This document shows positions 53,439-61,091 of a DNA stretch of 64,000 bases, piece after piece (position 1 is the first letter of the stretch; each line of letters opens with the position of its first letter). This DNA comes from Bradyrhizobium prioriisuperbiae (GTDB lineage: Bacteria; Pseudomonadota; Alphaproteobacteria; Rhizobiales; Xanthobacteraceae). The stretch is from assembly GCF_032397745.1 (NCBI RefSeq), contig NZ_CP135921.1, positions 8,172,501 to 8,236,500 of the forward strand, in the 5' to 3' direction. The notes below the pieces were generated by a model. It was not told where the DNA came from. It saw only the letters and a program-made list of their open reading frames with translations, and did no database searches. The translations under genes and the position numbers were made by a program.

Positions 53439-54786
53439 CCCTTCCAGCTTTCCTATTCCCCAGACCGTCGCCCCGCCATTCGAAACCGCCGTGATCGCGC
53501 GGGTCACCCGCCGGCTGGTGCCATTTCTCTGCCTGGTCTATTTCGCGGGTTTCCTCGACCGGGTGAATGTAGGCTTCGCGGCGCTGTCGATGAACGCCGA
53601 TCTCGGACTCACCGCGACGATGTTCGGCTTCGGGACCGGGGTGTTCTTCATCGGTTACGTGCTTTTCGAGATTCCCTCTAATCTCGCGCTGCAACACTTC
53701 GGCGCACGGCGCTGGCTGGCGCGGATCATGATCGTATGGGGGCTGGTGTCGGGCGCCACCGCGTTCGCCTGGAACGACTGGAGCTTCTACACCATCCGCT
53801 TCCTGCTCGGCGCCGCCGAAGCCGGACTCTTGCCCGGCGTCGTGCTCTATTTGACCTACTGGATTCCGGAAAAGGAGCGCGGCCGCATCCTCGGCCTGTT
53901 CATGGTTGCGATCGCGCTGTCAGGACTTATCGGCGCCCCGCTCTCGGCACTGCTGTTCAAGCTCCACGGCTTGGCCGGACTTGCCGGCTGGCAATGGATG
54001 TTCCTGATCGAAGCAGCGCCGGCGGTGCTGCTTGGCCTGATCACACTGCGCTATCTGGTCGACCGGCCCTCCATGGCGCCATGGCTCGCTCCGGACCAGC
54101 GTGAGTGGCTGCAGGCCCGGATGGACCGCGAGGAAGCCGAACGCGCGACGCTGTTCCCCTCCTCGCTGCGGCGCACCTTCGCAAGCCCGAAAGTGTGGGC
54201 GCTCGGCCTGGTCAATTTCGGACTGCTGGTCGGCCTCTACACCATCAATTTCTGGATGCCGCAGATCATCAAGGACGCCGGCGTCGCCGATACCATGACG
54301 ATCGGCCTGATCGCCGCTCTGCCATCGCTGGCAGGTGCCTGCGGCATGATCGTCTGGAGCCGGCATTCGGACCGCACCCGCGAGCGGACATGGCATCTCG
54401 TTATTGCCATCACGATCGCCATCGCCGGCTTCGCCGCAGCAGCGATGTCACCCGATCCGATGGTCAGTATCGCCTTCCTGGTGGTGGCTGCGCTCGGAAT
54501 CTATTCGGCGCTGCCGCTGTTCTGGACGCTGCCGACCGCCTTCCTCAGTGGCACCGGCATGGCCGCCGGTCTCGCACTGATCAACTCGATCAGCAATCTC
54601 GGCGGCTATGTCGGGCCGCAGCTGATGGGCTACATCAAGGACCAGACCGCGAGTTTCGCCCCGGCATTCGGCTTCATCGCACTGGTGCTGCTGTCGACCG
54701 CGATCATCGTGCTGGCCATCGACCCCGAGGCGGTCCGGCGCCTGGTGCGACGACAGGCGGGAGTGTCAGGCATGCCGGGAACATGA
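53425..54786 (+). CDS. MFS transporter, anion:cation symporter (ACS) family
   Basis: The 453-residue protein has twelve predicted helices with ACS markers (FLDRVNVGFAALSMN in helix 1; IPSNLALQHFGARRWLARIM; EAGLLPGVVLYLTYW). Characterised members import phthalate, tartrate, nicotinate and similar acids. In this operon it could bring in a substrate or, less typically, export a product. It overlaps its neighbours on both sides, so expression is tightly coupled. Confidence 0.9.
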   Translation: MTLASPSSFPIPQTVAPPFETAVIARVTRRLVPFLCLVYFAGFLDRVNVGFAALSMNADLGLTATMFGFGTGVFFIGYVLFEIPSNLALQHFGARRWLARIMIVWGLVSGATAFAWNDWSFYTIRFLLGAAEAGLLPGVVLYLTYWIPEKERGRILGLFMVAIALSGLIGAPLSALLFKLHGLAGLAGWQWMFLIEAAPAVLLGLITLRYLVDRPSMAPWLAPDQREWLQARMDREEAERATLFPSSLRRTFASPKVWALGLVNFGLLVGLYTINFWMPQIIKDAGVADTMTIGLIAALPSLAGACGMIVWSRHSDRTRERTWHLVIAITIAIAGFAAAAMSPDPMVSIAFLVVAALGIYSALPLFWTLPTAFLSGTGMAAGLALINSISNLGGYVGPQLMGYIKDQTASFAPAFGFIALVLLSTAIIVLAIDPEAVRRLVRRQAGVSGMPGT

Positions 54787-55352
54787 CCATGGCCGAGCGC
54801 GACAGCTTCCGCGGCGCCATGCGGCGGATGGCGGCAACGGTCTGCGTGCTGTCGACGCAGCACCACGGCGGACGGTTCGGAATCACGGTCTCCTCGGTCG
54901 CTTCGCTCACCCTCGAACCGCCGACGCTGTGCTTCGGCGTTCGCCGCACCTCGCCGTTCTGCCAGCCGATGATCGACAGCGGATGGCTTTGCGTCAATGT
55001 TCTGTCGCGCGAGCAGGAAGCCATCGGGCGGGTGTTCGCGACACCGCCGGCCGGCGAACATCGCTTCGAAACCGGAGAATGGTTCATCCACGACATGGTC
55101 AGCGAGACAGCGGTCGAAGCCATGGTTCGACTGCCATGCCTGGTCCGTGCCCAGGCCAATCTGGTGTGCCGGCTGGACCGCACCATCGCGCACGGCACGC
55201 ATTACCTGTGCCTCGCCGAGGTCGAGCACGTGCTGGCTCAGGACCGCATCGCGCCGCTGCTGTATTGCGACGGCGACTATCACGAACTGGCCCCGCCGAG
55301 CGGTCAACCGCCCGCCTCGGCCCATCACCTCTCATCGCGGAACAGGGCCTGA
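54783..55352 (+). CDS. Flavin reductase (HpaC-like)
   Basis: The 189-residue protein has a flavin reductase-like split barrel (FRGAMRRMAATVCVLSTQ; GITVSSVASLTLEPPTLCFGV; WLCVNVLSREQEAIGRVFA). It would use NAD(P)H to make the free reduced flavin needed by the HpaB-family oxygenase at 47884, in the divergent unit. ATG 54783 overlaps the MFS stop (ATGA); ATG 54789 is also possible. The next gene begins 2 bases after its stop. Confidence 0.9.
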   Translation: MTMAERDSFRGAMRRMAATVCVLSTQHHGGRFGITVSSVASLTLEPPTLCFGVRRTSPFCQPMIDSGWLCVNVLSREQEAIGRVFATPPAGEHRFETGEWFIHDMVSETAVEAMVRLPCLVRAQANLVCRLDRTIAHGTHYLCLAEVEHVLAQDRIAPLLYCDGDYHELAPPSGQPPASAHHLSSRNRA

Positions 55353-55354
55353 TC

Positions 55355-56698
55355 GTGGCGCTCCTTGCCGATGAACACGCAACCCATCTGCGCTCCTCCG
55401 GGGTTGTCGGCTCGGCTGCGACCGGCAGCCTGTGGCAGGCGGTGACTCCGCACCCCGAGGCGTTGCCGCCACTCTCGGGCCAGCGGCAAGCCGATGTGGT
55501 GGTGATCGGTGCTGGCTTCACAGGTCTTGCGGCCGCGCTGGAACTGCGCCGCCGCGGGGCCGACGTCGTCGTGCTGGAAGCGGCGCAACCGGGCTGGGGC
55601 GCATCGGGGCGCAACAGCGGCCTCGTCATTCCGACATTGACGCGGCCCGACCCCGACGACATCGTGGCCCGCCATGGCGAGAGCGGCGAGCGTTTCGTAC
55701 ATCTGCTGCGCGACAGTGCCGATCAGTTGTTCGCACTGGCGCGCTCACTCGGGCTCGGTGCGGAGGCAGAGCGGAACGGTTGGCTGCAACCGGCCCATAC
55801 ACCGGGACGCGTCGCGCTGCTGGAGCGTCGCGTTGCGCAGTGGCGCAAATGGGGTGCGCCGGTGCGGATGCTGGACCGCAACGAAGTCCGTCAGGCGCTC
55901 GGCTCCGACGCGTGGCAGGCGGGTCTGTTGAACGACAGCGGCGGCACAGTGAATCCGCTGGCCTTGCTGCACGCCATGGTCGCGGCATCCCGCGCCGCAG
56001 GCATCACGATCCACGGCCACAGTGCGGTCACATCGTTCCGCCGCAACGGCGATCGCTGGCTCGTGGCGACAGCGAACGGCATGATCACGGCGCGCGGGCT
56101 GCTGCTCGCCACCAATGCCTATTCGGCTGAATTCACACCACAGCTCGCGCCACAGATCGCGCGCGAGATCGTTCCAGTCGTATCATGGCTTGCGGCAACC
56201 GAACCGCTGCCCGAGCGATTGCGCCGCGATGTGATCCCGCGCCGCGTCGCAATGTCGGACACACGGGGGGACCTGCGTTTCGCGCGCTACGATGCAGACC
56301 ATCGCCTGATCAGCGGAGGCGCGCTGATCAATCCCGTCGACAGGCCTGCTCGCCTGCGGACGCTGGTCGCGGCGCGCCTGGCGCGGCTGTGGCCGCAGCT
56401 CGATACGACCAGAATTGCCTTTGTCTGGAATGGGCTGATTGGAATCACCCCCGATCGTTTTCCGCGCTTCCACCAACTCGGGCCCGATGCTTTTGCCTGG
56501 GCCGGCTGTAACGGCCGCGCGGTCGCTCTTTCCCTCGCGGTCGGCCGGGAGTTCGCGCGGGCGTTATCCGGCGAGCGCCTCGGCGATCTCGCGCTGCCGT
56601 TCACAGATCCCACACCGCTTCCTGCACATGGGGTCCTGCGGCGGCTGGCTCCCCTGGCACTGCTGAACTATCGCTGGCGCGATGCCCGGGAGATCTAG
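55355..56698 (+). CDS. FAD-dependent oxidoreductase, DAO family (GlpD/PuuB-like)
   Basis: The 447-residue protein begins with a ~45-residue extension, then the FAD motif VVVIGAGFTGLAAALEL and the PuuB/YurR-type GWGASGRNSGLVIPTL loop. The end has WNGLIGITPDRFPRF and GCNGRAVALSLAVG. These enzymes oxidise C-N bonds of amines and amino acids. In the triacsin-type hydrazine pathway a DAO-family enzyme releases the N-N product from its amino-acid carrier, and this gene shares the operon with the N-hydroxylase. The start is GTG 55355. Confidence 0.88.
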   Translation: MALLADEHATHLRSSGVVGSAATGSLWQAVTPHPEALPPLSGQRQADVVVIGAGFTGLAAALELRRRGADVVVLEAAQPGWGASGRNSGLVIPTLTRPDPDDIVARHGESGERFVHLLRDSADQLFALARSLGLGAEAERNGWLQPAHTPGRVALLERRVAQWRKWGAPVRMLDRNEVRQALGSDAWQAGLLNDSGGTVNPLALLHAMVAASRAAGITIHGHSAVTSFRRNGDRWLVATANGMITARGLLLATNAYSAEFTPQLAPQIAREIVPVVSWLAATEPLPERLRRDVIPRRVAMSDTRGDLRFARYDADHRLISGGALINPVDRPARLRTLVAARLARLWPQLDTTRIAFVWNGLIGITPDRFPRFHQLGPDAFAWAGCNGRAVALSLAVGREFARALSGERLGDLALPFTDPTPLPAHGVLRRLAPLALLNYRWRDAREI

Positions 56699-56746
56699 CC
56701 GATATCGATGCTGCGGATTAGGGTATAACAGCCAGGACCGTAAACC

Positions 56747-58282
56747 GTGATCGATCCGAAGCCTCGAATGCCCCCAGCGGCGGCCCCACCCCGCATCGTG
56801 ACCATGTTGGTCGATCCGGAGCCGACGACCCTGCTTGCGCTCAGCAATTGTGCCGACCCCACGATGCTGGTGTCGGGCAAAATCCACGAGGGACTGCTGA
56901 GTTATGATTTCGACCTGACGCCGCGTCCCCAGCTCGCGCTTGACTGGTCAACCGAACCCTCGGGGCTGCAGCTGACGTTCCGCCTGCGTCCCGGGGTGCG
57001 TTGGCACGACGGCACGCCCTTCACGTCGGAAGATGTCGCCTTCTCGCTCATGTTGCTGAAGCAATTGCATCCGCGCGGCCGCTCGACCTTCGCCAATGTC
57101 ACCGAGGTGGAGACGCCCGATCCGCTGACAGTGGTGATCCATCTGTCTCGGCCCGCTCCCGCGCTGCTGCGCGCGCTGGCAGGAGCGGAATCACCGATGA
57201 TCCCTCGACACCGCTACGCCGATCGGCCGCCGTCCGCCAGCGACGACCGCCCACCGATCGGCACCGGGCCTTTCGTCTTTCTCGACTGGGTGAAGGGCAG
57301 TCATGTGACACTCGCCCGCAATCCGGATTATTGGGATGCGCCACACCCTGCCATCGACCGGTTGGTGATCCGCTTTATCGACGATCAGGCGGAGCGGCTC
57401 GCGGCGATCGAAAGCGGCGCCATCAACATTGCCCCCGCCACCCCGGTGTCGGTCACCGCGCTGGACCGACTCTCGCGCAATGAACGCCTGATTTTCGAGA
57501 CCAATGGGTACCAGTACACCAACCAGGTGATCCGCCTGGAGTTCAACCTCGATCATCCGGTCGTCGGCAAATACGAAGTGCGACGAGCGATCGCGCACGC
57601 CATCGACCGCAACGTGCTGGTCGCGCAAGCCTGGATGGGTTACGGCAAGGTCGCGTATGGCCCGATCAGTCCCGACCTGAAGCCCTATGGGGAAGACATT
57701 CCGGCCGTGCCGCACCTCGACCACGGTGAAGCGGATCGTTGGCTTGATGCGGCCGGCTTTCCCCGCAATGACAACGGCTTGCGTTTCGCCCTGCCGCTCG
57801 ATTTCGTGCCGGCCGGCGATGGCTATCAGCGCACCGCCGACACAATCGCCACAGCGCTTGCGGAGATCGGCATCGATGTAACGGTGCGGCAGCAAGACTT
57901 CCCGGGCTATGTCCGCCGTCTCTACACCGACCGAGACTTCGCGTTCGCAGTGGCGCGCAGCAACAATATGTTCGATCCTTCGGTCGGCGTGCAGCGCATC
58001 TACTGGTCGCACAACTTTCGCAAGGGCGTGCCATTCTCGAACGGCTCACACTATGCCAACAGCGAGGCCGATCGTCTGCTCGAGCAAGCGTCCGTGGAGC
58101 AGGACGCAGCGGAGCGCCGAAGGCTATACCGGGATTTCCAGGCCCGAGTGGCGGAAGATCTGCCGGATATCACCCTGCTGGCACCGACACAGATCACCAT
58201 CGTTGACCGCCACTTGACCGGTCATACCCTCTCAGCCGATGGCACCAACGGGAGTTTCGCGGAGCTGCGAATCGTCGGCTAG
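56747..58282 (+). CDS. ABC transporter substrate-binding protein, family 5, without signal peptide
   Basis: This 511-residue peptide/nickel-type binding protein (GLLSYDFDLTPRPQLALDW; RPGVRWHDGTPFTSEDVAFS; GTGPFVFLDWVKGSHVTLARN) is complete in its mature domain. No hydrophobic signal peptide or lipobox is visible from either GTG 56747 or ATG 56768. No permease or ATPase genes of its system are in the window. Either the start is further upstream in a form I cannot see, or it stays in the cytoplasm. It ends the + strand cluster, and its stop lies inside a repeat. Confidence 0.85.
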   Translation: MIDPKPRMPPAAAPPRIVTMLVDPEPTTLLALSNCADPTMLVSGKIHEGLLSYDFDLTPRPQLALDWSTEPSGLQLTFRLRPGVRWHDGTPFTSEDVAFSLMLLKQLHPRGRSTFANVTEVETPDPLTVVIHLSRPAPALLRALAGAESPMIPRHRYADRPPSASDDRPPIGTGPFVFLDWVKGSHVTLARNPDYWDAPHPAIDRLVIRFIDDQAERLAAIESGAINIAPATPVSVTALDRLSRNERLIFETNGYQYTNQVIRLEFNLDHPVVGKYEVRRAIAHAIDRNVLVAQAWMGYGKVAYGPISPDLKPYGEDIPAVPHLDHGEADRWLDAAGFPRNDNGLRFALPLDFVPAGDGYQRTADTIATALAEIGIDVTVRQQDFPGYVRRLYTDRDFAFAVARSNNMFDPSVGVQRIYWSHNFRKGVPFSNGSHYANSEADRLLEQASVEQDAAERRRLYRDFQARVAEDLPDITLLAPTQITIVDRHLTGHTLSADGTNGSFAELRIVG

Positions 58283-58368
58283 TACCCACTTTTGATCAAA
58301 CGTGATTCAGAATCGGTGGGCACGTACAGTGTTTGCTCGTGTCACTTGGCTATGATTCCGGGTACTAG
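58279..58368. repeat. CTAG-bounded extragenic palindrome, copy 3
   Basis: CTAGTACCC (58279-58287) pairs with GGGTACTAG (58360-58368), like the outer stems at 16689 and 16781. The left end contains the TAG stop of the binding-protein gene. Confidence 0.65.
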
Positions 58369-58460
58369 AGCATGATCTGGAAAGTGCATATCGCTTCGTC
58401 GAAAAATTCACGCAACGAAATCCAGAACGCGATGCCGCTTCAACCTGAACGGATCGCTTT
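58369..58460. repeat. Degenerate AGCATGATC-type Rhizobiales repeat
   Basis: It begins AGCATGATCTGGAAAGTG, close to the well-known Rhizobiales intergenic repeat that starts AGCATGATCCGGAAAAGTG. It follows copy 3 without a gap and runs to the O-methyltransferase stop. The closing arm is poorly kept. Confidence 0.45.
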
Positions 58461-59144
58461 CTAGCCTCGCACCGGATGCGATTGATCGGGGTGATCGTCT
58501 TGCTGCGGGGGTCGGTGCGGCATCTGCCCCGGCCTATCGCCGACACTCGCGGCGCGGCGATGAGCGACATGCAAACCCTTGCCGACCGGCAGCATCGTCG
58601 ACTGGAAATCTGCACGCGCAGCCAGCATCTCGAAATAGGCGTGAAGTTCAGCCGCATGGGACTGCGCATTGTCGGCGATCAACAGACAGTCGGCGGCAAG
58701 CTTTGGCAGCAGCGCCTCCAGCTGATGATGCGCCCCGATGCGATCTGCATCGAAGAATACACAGTCGATCGGCCCATCCAGTGTGCGGACGACATCGATC
58801 GCATCGCCAAGTCTGAATTCGACGACAGCTTCAAGACCAGCACGACGTACATTTTCCATCGCAGCCACCTGCTTGCTGCGCATCCGCTCGATGGTGATGA
58901 GGTGGCCCTTTTCGGCAGGCTCGTTCAATGCCATCGCCAGCCAGATCGTACTGAAGCCGTTGGACGTACCTATTTCGAGAACTTCCGTTCGATGCGCGGC
59001 CCGCACCAGCAGATACAGCACTTCGGCGGCGGCACGATCCAGGTTCAAGAGACGTCGAGCATGATCCGGTTCAGCCGCATCGAAGGCCACACCCCCGGTT
59101 TCCAGCTCGGCCAACACCGCTCTGGCCACATCGGGGTTGCTCAT
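58461..59144 (-). CDS. SAM-dependent O-methyltransferase
   Basis: This 227-residue class I methyltransferase has motif I in VLEIGTSNGFSTIWLA and the metal-binding FFDADR of catechol/caffeoyl-CoA-type O-methyltransferases. Core homology ends near residue 195 (VAHRR). A tail of about 30 residues rich in His, Pro and Gln follows and looks unlike the family, so a frameshift near the end or a readthrough into repeat-derived sequence is possible. It may methylate a catechol made by the HpaB or Rieske oxygenases; this is inference. Confidence 0.85.
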   Translation of the reverse strand: MSNPDVARAVLAELETGGVAFDAAEPDHARRLLNLDRAAAEVLYLLVRAAHRTEVLEIGTSNGFSTIWLAMALNEPAEKGHLITIERMRSKQVAAMENVRRAGLEAVVEFRLGDAIDVVRTLDGPIDCVFFDADRIGAHHQLEALLPKLAADCLLIADNAQSHAAELHAYFEMLAARADFQSTMLPVGKGLHVAHRRAASVGDRPGQMPHRPPQQDDHPDQSHPVRG

Positions 59145-59313
59145 GATGTCGACTCCACGTCAAAACAATCAAAAAAGGCAATTAAACACCGCGAAAACAG
59201 ACCAATACGAGCAACTTACAGTTGCATGGAATAAGCAGATACCGATGGGGTATAACAGCACTCTCTCCCATCAATCCATCTAATAAATGATCATTCGATA
59301 TATTATGTAATGG

Positions 59314-59327
59314 ATTCGTCAACGAAT
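59314..59327. promoter_or_regulatory. Putative GntR autoregulatory operator
   Basis: ATTCGT (59314-59319) and ACGAAT (59322-59327) form a perfect palindrome with a CA centre, 12 bases before the GntR start and within an AT-rich divergent promoter. No second copy was seen elsewhere in the cluster. Confidence 0.45.
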
Positions 59328-59338
59328 TCAGGTCCTCG

Positions 59339-60040
59339 ATGCAACCGAACCAGATGCCCAAACTCCGTCGTAGCACGCTGACTAGCGACGCATATGATGT
59401 GGTCCGCGCCATGCTGCTCGACAGCGGCCGCTTTCAGCCGGGTGAGAAGCTCAGCATCGAAATGATCTCCCGCGAATTGGGAGTCAGTCGATCGCCGGTG
59501 TGGAGCGCGATTGCCCGCCTTGATGCGGAAGGCCTTGTCGACGTGGCGCCGCGCCAGGGGGTCTATCTCGTCGCCTTCGACGTGGATCGGCTGCGCGGCC
59601 TGTTCGAAACGCGGGAGGCTCTCGAAGGCATGGCGACGCGCCTTGCCGCAACAAGGATGACAGAAGCCGAACTCGACGCCCTCGGCACAACGGTCAGACA
59701 CCAGAAGACACTGTTGTCCGAACGCCACGAAGGCGACTTTGCGATATCCGCGCTCGAATTCCACGAACGGATTCTCGCGGGAGCTCGCAATCCGATGATC
59801 GCGCAGCAGCTCAGCGGCATCTACGCGCGAACCAGCGCCATGTGCAGAGGCCGCGCCAGCGAGCGCACGGTGAGGGTGCTCACCGCCAACTACAGGGATC
59901 ACAACGAGATCCTCAATGCGCTGCGCCGGCGTGACATGGATGCTGCGGAACACCTCGCCCGCCTCCATGTCCAGCGGCTGAGGACAACAATATTGCAGGA
60001 AGACACACAGCCGAGCAGACGACCGGTACGGGTCAAATGA
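59339..60040 (+). CDS. GntR-family regulator, FCD subgroup
   Basis: The 233-residue protein has a winged helix (DAYDVVRAMLLDSGRFQPGEKL; GVSRSPVWSAIARLDAEGLV) and a helical FCD ligand domain (ALEFHERILAGARN; NYRDHNEILNALRRRD). It probably binds the palindrome at 59314 and controls itself, and perhaps the divergent O-methyltransferase gene. It is only distantly similar to the GntR regulator at 33311. It ends tail-to-tail with the BKACE gene. Confidence 0.92.
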   Translation: MQPNQMPKLRRSTLTSDAYDVVRAMLLDSGRFQPGEKLSIEMISRELGVSRSPVWSAIARLDAEGLVDVAPRQGVYLVAFDVDRLRGLFETREALEGMATRLAATRMTEAELDALGTTVRHQKTLLSERHEGDFAISALEFHERILAGARNPMIAQQLSGIYARTSAMCRGRASERTVRVLTANYRDHNEILNALRRRDMDAAEHLARLHVQRLRTTILQEDTQPSRRPVRVK

Positions 60041-60049
60041 CGATTGCCA

Positions 60050-60068
60050 GGGGCCGCCCACCGGCCCC
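60050..60068. terminator. GC hairpin between convergent genes
   Basis: GGGGCCG (60050-60056) pairs with CGGCCCC (60062-60068) around CCCAC. There is no T-run. Its place between the convergent GntR and BKACE genes suggests a shared terminator. Confidence 0.5.
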
Positions 60069-60133
60069 CGCAATTGCTCCGGAGGCACGGCTTTGAGCAC
60101 GCGCCCCGTGAAGAGTGGCCTTAGCCAGTTGGG

Positions 60134-61057
60134 CTAGACCTCCAGCTTGTCGCCGCCCTTGAGATCGAGAATCTCGCGCGCCTCGTCCGGCGTCGCAATC
60201 TCGAGGCCGAGGCCTTCGACGATCTGCCTGGCGAGGCGCACCTGTTCGGCGTTGGATTCGGCGAGCTTGCCGGGACCGCTCCACAGCGAGTCCTCCAGAC
60301 CCACGCGGATGTTTCCGCCCATCGCTGCCGCCATTGCCGCGATCGGCAGCTGGTTGCGGCCAGCGCCGAGCACCGACCATTTGTACTGGTCGCCGAACAG
60401 GCGATCGGCGGTGCGCTTCATGTGCAGCACGTCTTCCGGATGCGCGCCGGTGCCGCCCTGCAGGCCGAACACGGTCTGCACGAACAGCGGCGCCTTCACC
60501 AGGCCCTGATCGAGGAAGTATTTGAGATTGTAGAGATGGGCGGTGTCGTAGCATTCAAACTCGAAGCGGGTGCCTGATCCGGACAAGGTAGTCAGCACAT
60601 ACTCGATGTCCTGGAAAGTGTTGCGGAACACGATGTCCTTGTTCTCGACATGCTTGCGCTCCCATTCGTGCTCGAATGTTTTGAAGCGGTTGAGCATGCC
60701 GAAGAACGCGAAGTTCATCGACCCCATGTTCAGCGAGGCGACCTCGGGCTTGTAAACAGCCGCCGGACGCACGCGCTCGTCCACGGTCATGGTCGGCGCG
60801 CCGCCGGTGGTGAGGTTGATCACGCAGTTCGAACGCTGCTTGATCACCTTCAGGAACGGCGCGAACGCCTCGGGGCTCTGGTCCGGCTGGCCGGTCTTCG
60901 GATTGCGCGCATGCAGATGGACGATGGCGGCGCCGGCTTCCGCGGCCCCGATCGCGGCGTCCGCGATTTCCTGCGGCGTTACCGGCAGGGCTTTCGACAT
61001 CGACGGCGTGTGAATGGCGCCGGTGACGGCGCAGGTGATGATGACTTTTCGGCTCAT
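60134..61057 (-). CDS. Beta-keto acid cleavage enzyme (BKACE, DUF849 family)
   Basis: This 307-residue zinc TIM-barrel enzyme matches 3-keto-5-aminohexanoate cleavage enzymes: VIITCAVTGAIHTPSMS, the metal histidines in IVHLHARN, and the GLEDSLW segment. BKACEs swap a beta-keto acid onto acetyl-CoA, giving acetoacetate and a new CoA ester; one branch acts on dehydrocarnitine. The start ATG 61057 is clear. The next gene upstream is a 3-hydroxyacyl-CoA-dehydrogenase-like enzyme that could supply its keto acid. Confidence 0.92.
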   Translation of the reverse strand: MSRKVIITCAVTGAIHTPSMSKALPVTPQEIADAAIGAAEAGAAIVHLHARNPKTGQPDQSPEAFAPFLKVIKQRSNCVINLTTGGAPTMTVDERVRPAAVYKPEVASLNMGSMNFAFFGMLNRFKTFEHEWERKHVENKDIVFRNTFQDIEYVLTTLSGSGTRFEFECYDTAHLYNLKYFLDQGLVKAPLFVQTVFGLQGGTGAHPEDVLHMKRTADRLFGDQYKWSVLGAGRNQLPIAAMAAAMGGNIRVGLEDSLWSGPGKLAESNAEQVRLARQIVEGLGLEIATPDEAREILDLKGGDKLEV

Positions 61058-61091
61058 TGCTTTGCTCTCTTTGCTGGACAAGATTCTGATA

